From positions 1 through 64,000 of the forward strand of contig NZ_JARVSD010000010.1 in the NCBI RefSeq assembly GCF_030209445.1: 64,000 nucleotides of DNA, in the 5' to 3' direction. Shown piece after piece: positions 41,017 through 49,260 of this stretch. The number at the start of each line of letters is the position of its first letter. The first letter of the stretch is position 1. Position numbers and translations under genes: made by a program. The notes under the pieces are model-generated. The model saw only the letters and a list, made by a program, of their open reading frames with translations. It ran no database searches and was not told where the DNA came from. The stretch is from Promicromonospora sp. MEB111 (GTDB lineage Bacteria > Actinomycetota > Actinomycetes > Actinomycetales > Cellulomonadaceae).

Positions 41017-43737
41017 ATGTCAGTCACATCCGCATCCGACCAGGTCCGGCGAGCCGACCGTGCCTGGCTCGCCGCCGGCCTGGCGCTCGGCGTCGTGGTC
41101 ACCATCGGGGCGGCGCCCGCTCCCGCGGCCACCGCGGCCGATCCGAGCGGGGCCACCATCGAGGCCGAGGCCACCCAGGTGGTCCTCGACGGCGCGAGCC
41201 GCAGCGGCTGTTCCACCTGCTCGGGCGGGAGCAAGGTCGGCAGCATCGACCCGTCCGCCACGGCGAAGGTCCCCGGCGTCATCGCGCCCGAGGACGGCAC
41301 CTACGAGGTGACGCTGCACTACCTGAGCGGCGACGACTCGCGTGCGCTCACGATCACGCCCGACGGCGGTTCGATGGCCACCGTGCCGGTCGCCTCGACC
41401 GGCGGCTGGGACCGCGTCGGCACCGTCACGGTGGACCTGCCCCTGCACGCGGGCGAGAACAGCCTGACGTTCAGCGCCCCGGCCGGCGCGCTCGGCCCCG
41501 ACCTCGACCGGGTCGACGTCGCCGGCGCGACCGCGAAGGACTACACGCTCACCGACCCCGACGCGGCCGATCCGGTGCCCGTCGACCCCACCCGCGCCAC
41601 ACCGGGCGGCAAGCGGACGGTGCTCCGCGGCGGTGACGTCGTCATCGACTACTCGCTCCGCAGCGGCACCGCAGACGCCCGCTGGGGCGGCCGCGAGGCC
41701 GTGACCGGCTTCTACAGCGGCGTGCGCCTGGGCGACGAGTTCGTCACCACCAAGCAGTACGACGGCGGCTGCCGGCTCACCGCCCGCACCACGGTCACCT
41801 GCGCCAAGCCCGGGCTGCCCACGCTCCGGCAGGTCTTCGCGTTCGACGGCGACCACTCGTTCTCGGTGCGGCTCGACGTGACGGGCACCGACGGCCCGGT
41901 CACCACCTCGATGATGGTGACGGTCATGACCGACCGGCGCGGCTCGGTCGACCTCGGGCGCACCGGCGACAACCGCATGGTGCTCGTGCCCTTCGACAAC
42001 GACCACTGGGTCCGCTACGAGACCCCGGCGATCAAGGACGTGACGCCGGCCCGGCGCAGCTTCGAGGTCACCGCGTTCATCGACGACACCTCGCGCCGCG
42101 GCCTCGTCGTCGGCTCCCTGGACCGCGACACGTGGAAGTCCGGCGTGGTGGCCGACGGCAACGCGCGCGGCGGCCTGGACCGGCTGCAGGCCGCGGCCGG
42201 CCTGACGGACTGGAGCTACGACTACGGCGACGGCATGAACAAGTACCAGTTCAACCGCGAGCTCAAGCCGCACGCCGAGGTCAGCGGCGCCACGGTGCGC
42301 TCCCCGCGCATGTTCGTGGGCCTCTTCCCGGACTGGCGCGAGGGCATGGAGACCTTCGGCCGCGCGGCCGCGCAGGCCGCGCGCTCCCGCACCTGGGACG
42401 AGGGCACGCCCTTCGGGTTCAACAGCTGGGGCGGCCTCGGCGCCCGCGGTGGCGACGCCGCCGTCATGGACGAGGTCTCGGAGTTCCTGGCCGAGGAGAC
42501 CCCCGGGTTCCGGAACGCCGACTCGGCCAAGGGCCTCTACGTGGGCGTCGACTCCTACTGGGACAAGATGCTCGCCCCCGAGTACGCGTTCGAGGACCCG
42601 AACACCTCCTGGGTTGAGCTCGAACAGTACGTCGCCGACGTCAAGGCGCGCGGCCAGGAGCCGGCCCTGTACTTCCAGCCGTTCGCCAACTTCTGGCGCG
42701 AGGGCCTGGACGAGCCCATCGGCGGGACCGCGCTGTGCGACACCTGCGAGAACCAGACCTACCGCCAGATGGCGCTCAAGGTGAACGGCATCCCCGTGAA
42801 CATCGACGGAGCCTGGGCGCTCGACCCGACCAACCCCGGCGTGCAGAACCGCGCCCGGATCGCCCTGGGCAAGTTCCGCGAGCTCGGCGTGCGCTACGTC
42901 AAGCTCGACTTCCTGACCCACGGCTACGTCGAGGCCGACGACTGGTACGACGCCGACGTGCACACCGGCCAGCAGGCGTTCCGCCAGGGCATGGCGCAGG
43001 TGGTCGACGTCGTCGGCGACGACATGTTCGTCGACCTCGCCATCTCGCCCCTGTTCGCCTCCGAGTTCGCCCACGCCCGGCGCATCTCGTGCGACGTGCA
43101 CGGCGCCCTGAACAACTGGCACCCCACGCAGCCCGACCGCTACCAGAAGAGCACCGAGTACCTGCTCAACTCCCTGACGTACGGCTGGTGGCTCGACGAG
43201 GTCTACGCCTTCAACGACGGCGACCACGTCCAGTTCGGCAACTACGAGTACGACGGCAACGCGAACGCCTACCTGCTGGACGACCCCTACCCGAGCATCT
43301 GGCCCGAGGGGCAGAACCGGGCACGCGTCACCTCCGCCGCCATCACGGGGATCTACCAGGTCAGCGAGGACCTCACCGCCACCGGCCACCCGGTCATCAA
43401 GCAGCGGGCCCGCGACCTGCTGCAGAACCCCGGCATCAACCACCTCGCCGAGCTCGGCCGGTCCTTCGCCCCCGTGCGGGCCGGAGCCGACGCCTTCACC
43501 GCCGCCGACACGTTCGTGCTGCACGACGGCGGGACCACCTACGTCGCCGCGTTCAACTACGGCGCGACGCCGCGCACCGCCGACCTGCCGCTGCGCGACC
43601 TGGGACTGGGCGGCGGCCGGTACGACGTCACCGAGCTGTGGACCGGCCAGGAGAGCCACGCCGCGGGCCGGCTGCGCGCCGTCGTGCCGGGCGAGGACGT
43701 GCGGGTCTGGGCCATCACGAAGGGACGGCGCTCATGA
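41017..43737 (+). CDS. Secreted clan GH-D glycosidase, alpha-galactosidase-like
   Basis: A 906-residue exported glycoside hydrolase. The signal peptide (about 1-40) is followed by a CBM35-like domain (about 45-165; TIEAEATQVV, GGWDRVGTVTVDLPL) and a central beta-rich domain. The TIM barrel has a likely nucleophile Asp631 in YVKLDFLTHG and acid/base Asp693 in RISCDVHG, the arrangement of GH27/GH36 enzymes. The alpha-galactoside or beta-L-arabinopyranoside class is likely, but the exact linkage cannot be read. GGAGGG lies 6 bases before the ATG. It overlaps the first permease gene, so degradation and uptake are coupled. Confidence 0.82.
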   Translation: MSVTSASDQVRRADRAWLAAGLALGVVVTIGAAPAPAATAADPSGATIEAEATQVVLDGASRSGCSTCSGGSKVGSIDPSATAKVPGVIAPEDGTYEVTLHYLSGDDSRALTITPDGGSMATVPVASTGGWDRVGTVTVDLPLHAGENSLTFSAPAGALGPDLDRVDVAGATAKDYTLTDPDAADPVPVDPTRATPGGKRTVLRGGDVVIDYSLRSGTADARWGGREAVTGFYSGVRLGDEFVTTKQYDGGCRLTARTTVTCAKPGLPTLRQVFAFDGDHSFSVRLDVTGTDGPVTTSMMVTVMTDRRGSVDLGRTGDNRMVLVPFDNDHWVRYETPAIKDVTPARRSFEVTAFIDDTSRRGLVVGSLDRDTWKSGVVADGNARGGLDRLQAAAGLTDWSYDYGDGMNKYQFNRELKPHAEVSGATVRSPRMFVGLFPDWREGMETFGRAAAQAARSRTWDEGTPFGFNSWGGLGARGGDAAVMDEVSEFLAEETPGFRNADSAKGLYVGVDSYWDKMLAPEYAFEDPNTSWVELEQYVADVKARGQEPALYFQPFANFWREGLDEPIGGTALCDTCENQTYRQMALKVNGIPVNIDGAWALDPTNPGVQNRARIALGKFRELGVRYVKLDFLTHGYVEADDWYDADVHTGQQAFRQGMAQVVDVVGDDMFVDLAISPLFASEFAHARRISCDVHGALNNWHPTQPDRYQKSTEYLLNSLTYGWWLDEVYAFNDGDHVQFGNYEYDGNANAYLLDDPYPSIWPEGQNRARVTSAAITGIYQVSEDLTATGHPVIKQRARDLLQNPGINHLAELGRSFAPVRAGADAFTAADTFVLHDGGTTYVAAFNYGATPRTADLPLRDLGLGGGRYDVTELWTGQESHAAGRLRAVVPGEDVRVWAITKGRRS

Positions 43738-44678
43738 CCACGACCGCCCTCGACCGCCCCGCCGGCCGGACCGGCGGCGGGGGAGTGCCGGCCGGTCCGG
43801 CCCGCCGGCGCCCCCGCAACCAGCTCTGGCCCGCCCTCGGCATGATCGCCCCCGCGGCCCTCGGGTTCCTGGTCTTCTACCTCTACCCGACGCTGCGCGG
43901 CGCCTACCTGTCGTTCACCGAGTACAACGTGCTGGGCAGCCCCGTCTTCGTGGGCCTGCAGAACTACGTCGACATGGCCCAGGACGACGTCTTCTGGAAC
44001 GCCGTCCGCGTGACGTTCCTGTACGTGGTGCTGAACATCGGGTTCCAGACCGTCCTCGCCGTCGGGCTGGCGGTGCTCATGCACCGCCTCACCAGGTCGG
44101 TGCTGATCCGCGGCAGCCTCCTGCTGCCCTACCTCATCGCCAACGTCGTCGTGGCCCTGCTGTGGTTCTGGATGCTCGACTACAACATCGGCATCGTCAA
44201 CGCCGTGATCGACGCCGTCGGGCTGCCCAAGGTCGCCTTCTTCGGCGACGAGGCATGGACCGTCGCGACCATCGCGGGCGTCAACACCTGGCGGCACCTG
44301 GGCTACACAGCCCTCCTGGTGTTCGCAGGCCTGCAGATGATCCCGGCGAGCGTCTACGAGGCCGCCGCCGTCGACGGCGCGGGGGAGTGGCGCACCTTCT
44401 GGCGCATCACCCTGCCGCTGTTGCGCCCGGTGCTCGTGCTCGTGCTGGTCATCACCGTCACCGGGGCCTTCCAGGTCTTCGACACGGTGGCCGTGACCAC
44501 CGCCGGCGGGCCAGGCAACGCCTCCCGCGTGCTCCAGCTCTACATCTACGAGCAGGCGTTCGCCCGCGGGCACTTCGGCTACGCGTCGGCGATGTCCGTG
44601 GTCCTGTTCCTCATCCTCGCCGGGGCGGCCTTCGCGCAGATGCGACTGCTGCGCGCCGGCGAGTCCGACCTCTCCTGA
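43734..44678 (+). CDS. CUT1 sugar ABC permease, MalF/UgpA type
   Basis: A 314-residue membrane subunit with six predicted helices. The coupling-loop motif is EAAAVDGAGEWRTFWRITLPLL. The start ATGA overlaps the glycosidase stop. With the next permease and the binding protein it forms an importer lacking its own ATPase, as is usual for CUT1 systems served by a shared MsiK-type ATPase elsewhere. Expected cargo is the product of the adjoining glycosidase. Confidence 0.93.
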   Translation: MTTTALDRPAGRTGGGGVPAGPARRRPRNQLWPALGMIAPAALGFLVFYLYPTLRGAYLSFTEYNVLGSPVFVGLQNYVDMAQDDVFWNAVRVTFLYVVLNIGFQTVLAVGLAVLMHRLTRSVLIRGSLLLPYLIANVVVALLWFWMLDYNIGIVNAVIDAVGLPKVAFFGDEAWTVATIAGVNTWRHLGYTALLVFAGLQMIPASVYEAAAVDGAGEWRTFWRITLPLLRPVLVLVLVITVTGAFQVFDTVAVTTAGGPGNASRVLQLYIYEQAFARGHFGYASAMSVVLFLILAGAAFAQMRLLRAGESDLS

Positions 44679-44689
44679 TGGGAGCGCAC

Positions 44690-45571
44690 ATGCGTACACG
44701 GATCACCTGGGGCCGGGCGCTCGCCTGGATCGTGCTGTGGCTCTTCGTGCTGGCCACCGTGCTGCCGTTCTACTGGATGCTGCGCACCGCGTTCTCGGAC
44801 AACCAGGCGCTCGCCGCCCAGTCCTTCTCGCTGCTGCCCGCCGACTTCACGCTCGGCCCGTTCAAGCGGGTGTTCGGCCTGGCCACTCCCGAGGAGGCGC
44901 TCGCGGAGGGCGGTTCCGGCGCGTCGCTGAGCTTCTGGCTCTACCTGCGCAACTCGCTCGTGGTCGCCACGGCCGTGACGGTGGGCCAGGTGCTGTTCTC
45001 CTCGATGGCGGCCTACGCCTTCGCCCGGCTCAGCTGGCCGGGGCGGGACGCCTGGTTCGCCGTCTTCCTCGGGGCGCTCCTGGTGCCGCCGATCTTCACC
45101 TCGCTGCCGAACTTCCTGACGATCAAGTCGCTCGGCCTGCTCAACACGCTGCCCGGGATCATGCTGCCGAGCCTGTTCATGACGCCGTTCGCGATCTTCT
45201 TCATGCGGCAGTTCTTCCTCGGCATCCCGAAGGAGATCGACGAGGCGGCGATGATCGACGGCGCCAAGCCCTGGCGCATCTTCTTCCGGATCATCCTGCC
45301 GATCTCGGCGGCGCCGGTCACCACGCTCGGCATCCTCACGTTCATCAACACCTGGAACGAATACTTCTGGCCGCTCCTGGTGGGCCAGACGGAGGAGTCC
45401 AAGGTGCTCACCGTGGCCCTGGGGGTCTTCCGCTCGCAGACGCCGCAGGGCGCGCCGGACTGGGCCGGGCTCATGGCCGCGTCCCTCGTCGCGGCCCTGC
45501 CCATCGTGATCCTCTACGCCGTCTTCGGCCGCCGGGTCATCAACTCCATCGGTTTCTCCGGCATCAAGTAG
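44690..45571 (+). CDS. CUT1 sugar ABC permease, MalG/UgpE type
   Basis: A 293-residue partner permease. Six helices, and the loop motif EAAMIDGAKPWRIFFRIILP with NTWNEYFWPLLV just before the last helices is typical. The ATG at 44690 is preferred because GGGAG lies 5 bases before it; an upstream ATG at 44678 overlaps the previous stop as TGATG. Same transcript as the glycosidase. Confidence 0.92.
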   Translation: MRTRITWGRALAWIVLWLFVLATVLPFYWMLRTAFSDNQALAAQSFSLLPADFTLGPFKRVFGLATPEEALAEGGSGASLSFWLYLRNSLVVATAVTVGQVLFSSMAAYAFARLSWPGRDAWFAVFLGALLVPPIFTSLPNFLTIKSLGLLNTLPGIMLPSLFMTPFAIFFMRQFFLGIPKEIDEAAMIDGAKPWRIFFRIILPISAAPVTTLGILTFINTWNEYFWPLLVGQTEESKVLTVALGVFRSQTPQGAPDWAGLMAASLVAALPIVILYAVFGRRVINSIGFSGIK

Positions 45572-45591
45572 CCGGGCCAGAAAGGAACACC

Positions 45592-46920
45592 ATGAAGCGA
45601 AAGATGCTCGCGGGCGCCGTCGCCCTCGCGTCCCTGTCCCTGACCGCCTGCGCGGGCGGGTCGTCCGGCGCCGAGGCGGAGGGCCAGATCGACTACTGGC
45701 TCTGGGACTCGAACCAGCAGCCCGCCTACCAGCAGTGCGCCGACGCCTTCCACGAGGCCAACCCCGACCTGACGGTCAAGATCACGCAGCGCGGGTGGGA
45801 CGACTACTGGTCGGCGCTGACCACCGCGTTCTCGTCGGGCACCGGCCCGGACGTGTTCACCGACCACGTGTCCAAGTACCCCGAGTTCGTGGCGAACGGG
45901 CAGCTCCTGGCGCTGGACGACCACATCGCCGACGTCGACCTCGACCAGTACTCGGCCGGGCTCGCGGACCTGTGGGTCGCGCAGGACGGCAAGCGGTACG
46001 GCCTGCCCAAGGACTGGGACACGGTCGCGATCTTCTACAACCAGCAGATGGTTGCCGACGCCGGGCTGACCGAGAAGGACATGCAGGACCTCGACTGGAA
46101 CCCGGACGACGGCGGCAGCTACGAGGAGGCCATCGCGCGCCTGACCGTCGACGCGAACGGCGTGCGCGGCGACGAGCCGGGCTTCGACAAGGAGAACGTC
46201 GCGGTCTACGGCCTGGGCATCCCCGGCGCCGGGTACGAGAACGGCCAGACCGAGTGGAGCATGTACACCGCCACCACGGGCTGGACCCACACGGACGAGA
46301 ACCCCTGGGGCACGCACTACAACTACGACGACCCGCGCTTCCAGGAGACCATCGCCTGGTGGTACTCCCTGATCGAGAAGGGCTACGCCCCGCCGCTGGA
46401 GACCACGATCGGCGCGTCGGTGAACGACAACTTCGGCGCGGGCAAGTCCGCCATCAACATCAGTGGCGACTGGATGCTCTCGACCTACTTCGGCTACGAC
46501 GGCGTCGACGTCGGCCTGGCGCCCACGCCCACCGGTCCGAACGGGAAGCGCGCGAGCATGTTCAACGGCCTGGCCGACTCCGTCTGGGCGGGCACGGACA
46601 ACCCGGAGGGGGCCGCCAAGTGGGTCGCGTTCCTGGGCTCGACCGACTGCCAGGACCTCGTGGGCGCCGCCGGCGTCGTGTTCCCGGCGATCACCAGCTC
46701 GGCCGAGATCGCCACGGAGGCGTTCGCCGAGAAGGGCATCGACGTCTCGCCGTTCACCACCCATGTCGAGGACGGCACCACGTTCCTGTTCCCGGTGACC
46801 GACCACGCCTCGGACGTGCACGCGATCATGACCCCTGCGATGGACGAGGTGCTGGGCGGCAAGTCCGACGTCAGCTCGCTGACCGAGGCCAACGAGCAGG
46901 TCAACGCCCTGTTCGACTGA
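45592..46920 (+). CDS. CUT1 sugar-binding lipoprotein
   Basis: A 442-residue solute-binding protein for the two permeases. Lipobox SLTAC at about residue 20; the mature part has the family's YWLWDSN start and YGLPKDWDTVAIFYN. It is paralogous to the orphan binding protein at 5647-7050, with a shared LTVD-NGVRGDEPGFDK segment. AAAGGA precedes the ATG. Its last 20 bases overlap the convergent AraC gene. Confidence 0.92.
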   Translation: MKRKMLAGAVALASLSLTACAGGSSGAEAEGQIDYWLWDSNQQPAYQQCADAFHEANPDLTVKITQRGWDDYWSALTTAFSSGTGPDVFTDHVSKYPEFVANGQLLALDDHIADVDLDQYSAGLADLWVAQDGKRYGLPKDWDTVAIFYNQQMVADAGLTEKDMQDLDWNPDDGGSYEEAIARLTVDANGVRGDEPGFDKENVAVYGLGIPGAGYENGQTEWSMYTATTGWTHTDENPWGTHYNYDDPRFQETIAWWYSLIEKGYAPPLETTIGASVNDNFGAGKSAINISGDWMLSTYFGYDGVDVGLAPTPTGPNGKRASMFNGLADSVWAGTDNPEGAAKWVAFLGSTDCQDLVGAAGVVFPAITSSAEIATEAFAEKGIDVSPFTTHVEDGTTFLFPVTDHASDVHAIMTPAMDEVLGGKSDVSSLTEANEQVNALFD

Positions 46921-47761
46921 CCGGGAGGCGCGGCTGGTCGTGCTGGTTCTCGCGCCGGTACGCCGCCGGGGGCATGCCGCAGACGTCGCCGAACGCGGTG
47001 TAGAACCGGCTCACGGAGCTGAAGCCGGACTCTGCCGCGACGTCGGCGACCGGCAGGTCGGTGGTCACCAGCAGCCGCCGCGCCTCGGCCAGCCGGCACC
47101 GGGTCAGGTAGTCGACCATGGTGGTGCGCACGACCTTGCGGAACTGGGCCATGGCGTAGTTGGGGTGCAGCCGCACGGTCCGCGCGACGTCGGCGACGGT
47201 GAGCGGTTCGCGGAAGTGCTCGGCGATGTGCCGCACCATCGCCAGCACCTGGCGCAGCGCCGGGTCGCCGGCCGCGAACTGCCGCACCGGCTGCCCCGGT
47301 GTGGCCAGCCCGAGCCGGCGCACCCGGGCCTCGATCTCCAGCATCGCGATGCGACGCAGCTCGGGCTGGTCACCCGACAGGTCGGCGGCCCACTGCGTGA
47401 AGTTCGCCGGGTCGGTCGTCAGCGCCACCTCCGGCGGTGAGACCAGCGGCATGCCGGACAGCAGGCGGCCGACCAGGGCGGTGGGCAGTCCCCAGCCGAG
47501 GAAGGTCGAGAACGGCACGTGCACCCAGTGCGCCCGGGTCGCCGTGCTGGCGATGAGCTGGTGGGGCACCGCCGCCCAGAACGCGGCCACCGACCCGGGG
47601 CCGATCTCGACCGGCGCGCCACCGAACAGGTACAGCATCGTGCCGCCCTCGGTGACGAGGTTGATCTCCAGGTCGTCGTGCTGGTGGGCGGTGCCCATCA
47701 GGGTGGGGCGGCCGGACCAGCTCACGAGCGCGGGCGGCTCGATCTCGATCTGCGACGTCAT
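46901..47761 (-). CDS. AraC-family regulator
   Basis: A 286-residue regulator. The N-terminal cupin-like sensor domain (HQHDDLEINLV, YLFGGAPVEIGPG) likely senses a sugar. The C-terminal double HTH (about 185-280) has LTVADVARTVRLHPNYAMAQF and LPVADVAAESGFSSVSRFYTAF, then CGMPPAAYRR. It lies between the alpha-galactosidase transport operon and a divergent Gfo/Idh gene. Two 12-bp direct repeats spaced 21 bp in the divergent gap are plausible AraC sites. It probably activates the locus when substrate is present. Confidence 0.92.
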   Translation of the reverse strand: MTSQIEIEPPALVSWSGRPTLMGTAHQHDDLEINLVTEGGTMLYLFGGAPVEIGPGSVAAFWAAVPHQLIASTATRAHWVHVPFSTFLGWGLPTALVGRLLSGMPLVSPPEVALTTDPANFTQWAADLSGDQPELRRIAMLEIEARVRRLGLATPGQPVRQFAAGDPALRQVLAMVRHIAEHFREPLTVADVARTVRLHPNYAMAQFRKVVRTTMVDYLTRCRLAEARRLLVTTDLPVADVAAESGFSSVSRFYTAFGDVCGMPPAAYRRENQHDQPRLPVSRTGR

Positions 47762-47782
47762 TCGGGACCCCCGGCATCTGAT

Positions 47783-47815
47783 GATCCGGGAAGAACCGGC
47801 TTGGATCCGTGAAGA
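47783..47815. promoter_or_regulatory. Tandem AraC-type binding sites
   Basis: GATCCGGGAAGA (47783-47794) and GATCCGTGAAGA (47804-47815) are direct repeats with starts 21 bp apart, two helical turns, as in classical AraC half-site pairs. The second one abuts the likely -35 of the dehydrogenase promoter. Confidence 0.65.
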
Positions 47816-47831
47816 GTTCGCTGATCGTAGG

Positions 47832-47837
47832 TACATA
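47832..47837 (+). promoter_or_regulatory. -10 box TACATA of the dehydrogenase gene
   Basis: TACATA lies 17 bp after the end of the second AraC repeat (TGAAGA region as poor -35), fitting an activator-dependent promoter with about a 70-base leader. Confidence 0.4.
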
Positions 47838-47914
47838 GGGTCGAGGCCGTCAACGCGGCCGCCGGCCGTCGTCGCCCCCGGCCGCATCGCCGCGGCCCAA
47901 GACAAGGAGATTCC

Positions 47915-49111
47915 GTGTTCACACTTGGCATCGTCGGAGCCGGGCAGTTCGCCGGGCAGTTCGTCAAGCTCTGGAACCTGCACCCCGGCGTCGGGGACAT
48001 CTACGTCACCGACCTGCTGCCCGAGCGCGCCGAGCGGCTCGTCGACGAGTACGACCTCGCCGGGACCGTCCCGTCCTTCGAGGACCTGCTGGCCTCCGAC
48101 GTCGACGCGATCGCCGTCTTCACCCAGCGCTGGACGCACGGACCCCTGGTGGTCCAGGCGCTTCGCGCCGGCAAGCACGTCTACTCCTCGGTGCCGATGG
48201 CGATCTCCGAGCCGGAGATCGAGGCGATCGTCGAGGCGGTCCGGGAGACCGGGCTGACCTACATGATGGGCGAGACGAGCTACTACAACCCGGCGACCGT
48301 CCACGCCCGTGACCAGGCCGCGAAGGGCGCCTTCGGCCGGCTGTTCTACGCCGAGGGCGACTACCTGCACGACATGGACCTCGGCTTCTACGACGCGTAC
48401 AAGTACAGCGGCGGTGAGAACTGGAAGTCCACCGCGAGCTACCCGCCCCTGATGTACCCCACGCACTCCCTGGGCGGGATTCTCGGCGCCTGGCAGACGT
48501 ACGCGACCAGCGTCTCGGCGATCGGCGTGCTCGACGACCGCGGGGACGGGGTGTTCGACAAGGACGTGAGCCAGTTCGCCAACGACTTCTCCAACGCCAC
48601 GGCGCTGTTCGAGGCCGCCGGGGGCGGCGCGTTCCGCATCAACGAGTTCCGCCGGGTCGGGTTCCCCTCGCACGTCCGCGAGTCGCGGTTCCGGTTCTTC
48701 GGCACCGAGGCCAGCATGGAGCAGCTCGTCAACGTCAGCCTCTGGCAGGACAAGCAGGAGGTCGTGGACATCACGGAGCACCTGGCTCCCAAGCCGACGC
48801 TGTCACCCGACGACCCGTCGCTGGAGCACGTCTCGCCCGCGCTGCGGGACGCCTTCACCTCGGGCTCCGCGCCGGTGCACGACCGCTCGCGGCTGCCGAA
48901 GGAGTTCGCGAACGTGTCCAACGGCCACGAGGGCAGCCACCACTTCCTGGCCGACGACTTCGTCACGGCCGTCACGACCGGCGCCCTCCCGCCGGTCAAC
49001 GCCTGGGTCGCCGCGCGGTACACGATGCCCGGCATCGTCGCGCACGAGTCGGCGCTCAAGGGCGGCGTCCGCCTGGACATCCGCGACTTCGGGGACGCGC
49101 CGCAGGGCTGA
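47915..49111 (+). CDS. Gfo/Idh/MocA-family oxidoreductase
   Basis: A 398-residue NAD(P)-dependent dehydrogenase, probably acting on the sugar imported by the neighbouring system. The dinucleotide motif is GIVGAGQFAGQFV. The usual EKP at the catalytic Lys is replaced: VYSSVPMAIS has Ser-Val-Pro, so the catalytic Lys seems absent. This may mean altered chemistry or a different catalytic residue. GEPFG-type C-domain motifs are weak, but EGDYLHDMD and SYPPLMYPTHSLGG are family-like. AAGGAG lies 5 bases before the GTG. Divergent from the AraC gene. Confidence 0.82.
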   Translation: MFTLGIVGAGQFAGQFVKLWNLHPGVGDIYVTDLLPERAERLVDEYDLAGTVPSFEDLLASDVDAIAVFTQRWTHGPLVVQALRAGKHVYSSVPMAISEPEIEAIVEAVRETGLTYMMGETSYYNPATVHARDQAAKGAFGRLFYAEGDYLHDMDLGFYDAYKYSGGENWKSTASYPPLMYPTHSLGGILGAWQTYATSVSAIGVLDDRGDGVFDKDVSQFANDFSNATALFEAAGGGAFRINEFRRVGFPSHVRESRFRFFGTEASMEQLVNVSLWQDKQEVVDITEHLAPKPTLSPDDPSLEHVSPALRDAFTSGSAPVHDRSRLPKEFANVSNGHEGSHHFLADDFVTAVTTGALPPVNAWVAARYTMPGIVAHESALKGGVRLDIRDFGDAPQG

Positions 49112-49260
49112 CGGGGCGGGAACTGCGGCGACTCGCGGCGCGGCGTTCAGATCGCCTCCGTGTGGGAGGCCCGGCTGAGGCGACCGTTCGCGTGGACCTG
49201 GCAGACCCGACCGTATGGGAGGTGCGGGTCGGATGTGGGACGACGTGACCCCAGATCGGG

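Noticed and set aside
47762-47914. Candidate small RNA in the AraC/Gfo gap
   Set aside because: The segment is explained by direct repeats and a -10 box; no terminator-like hairpin closes a transcript there.
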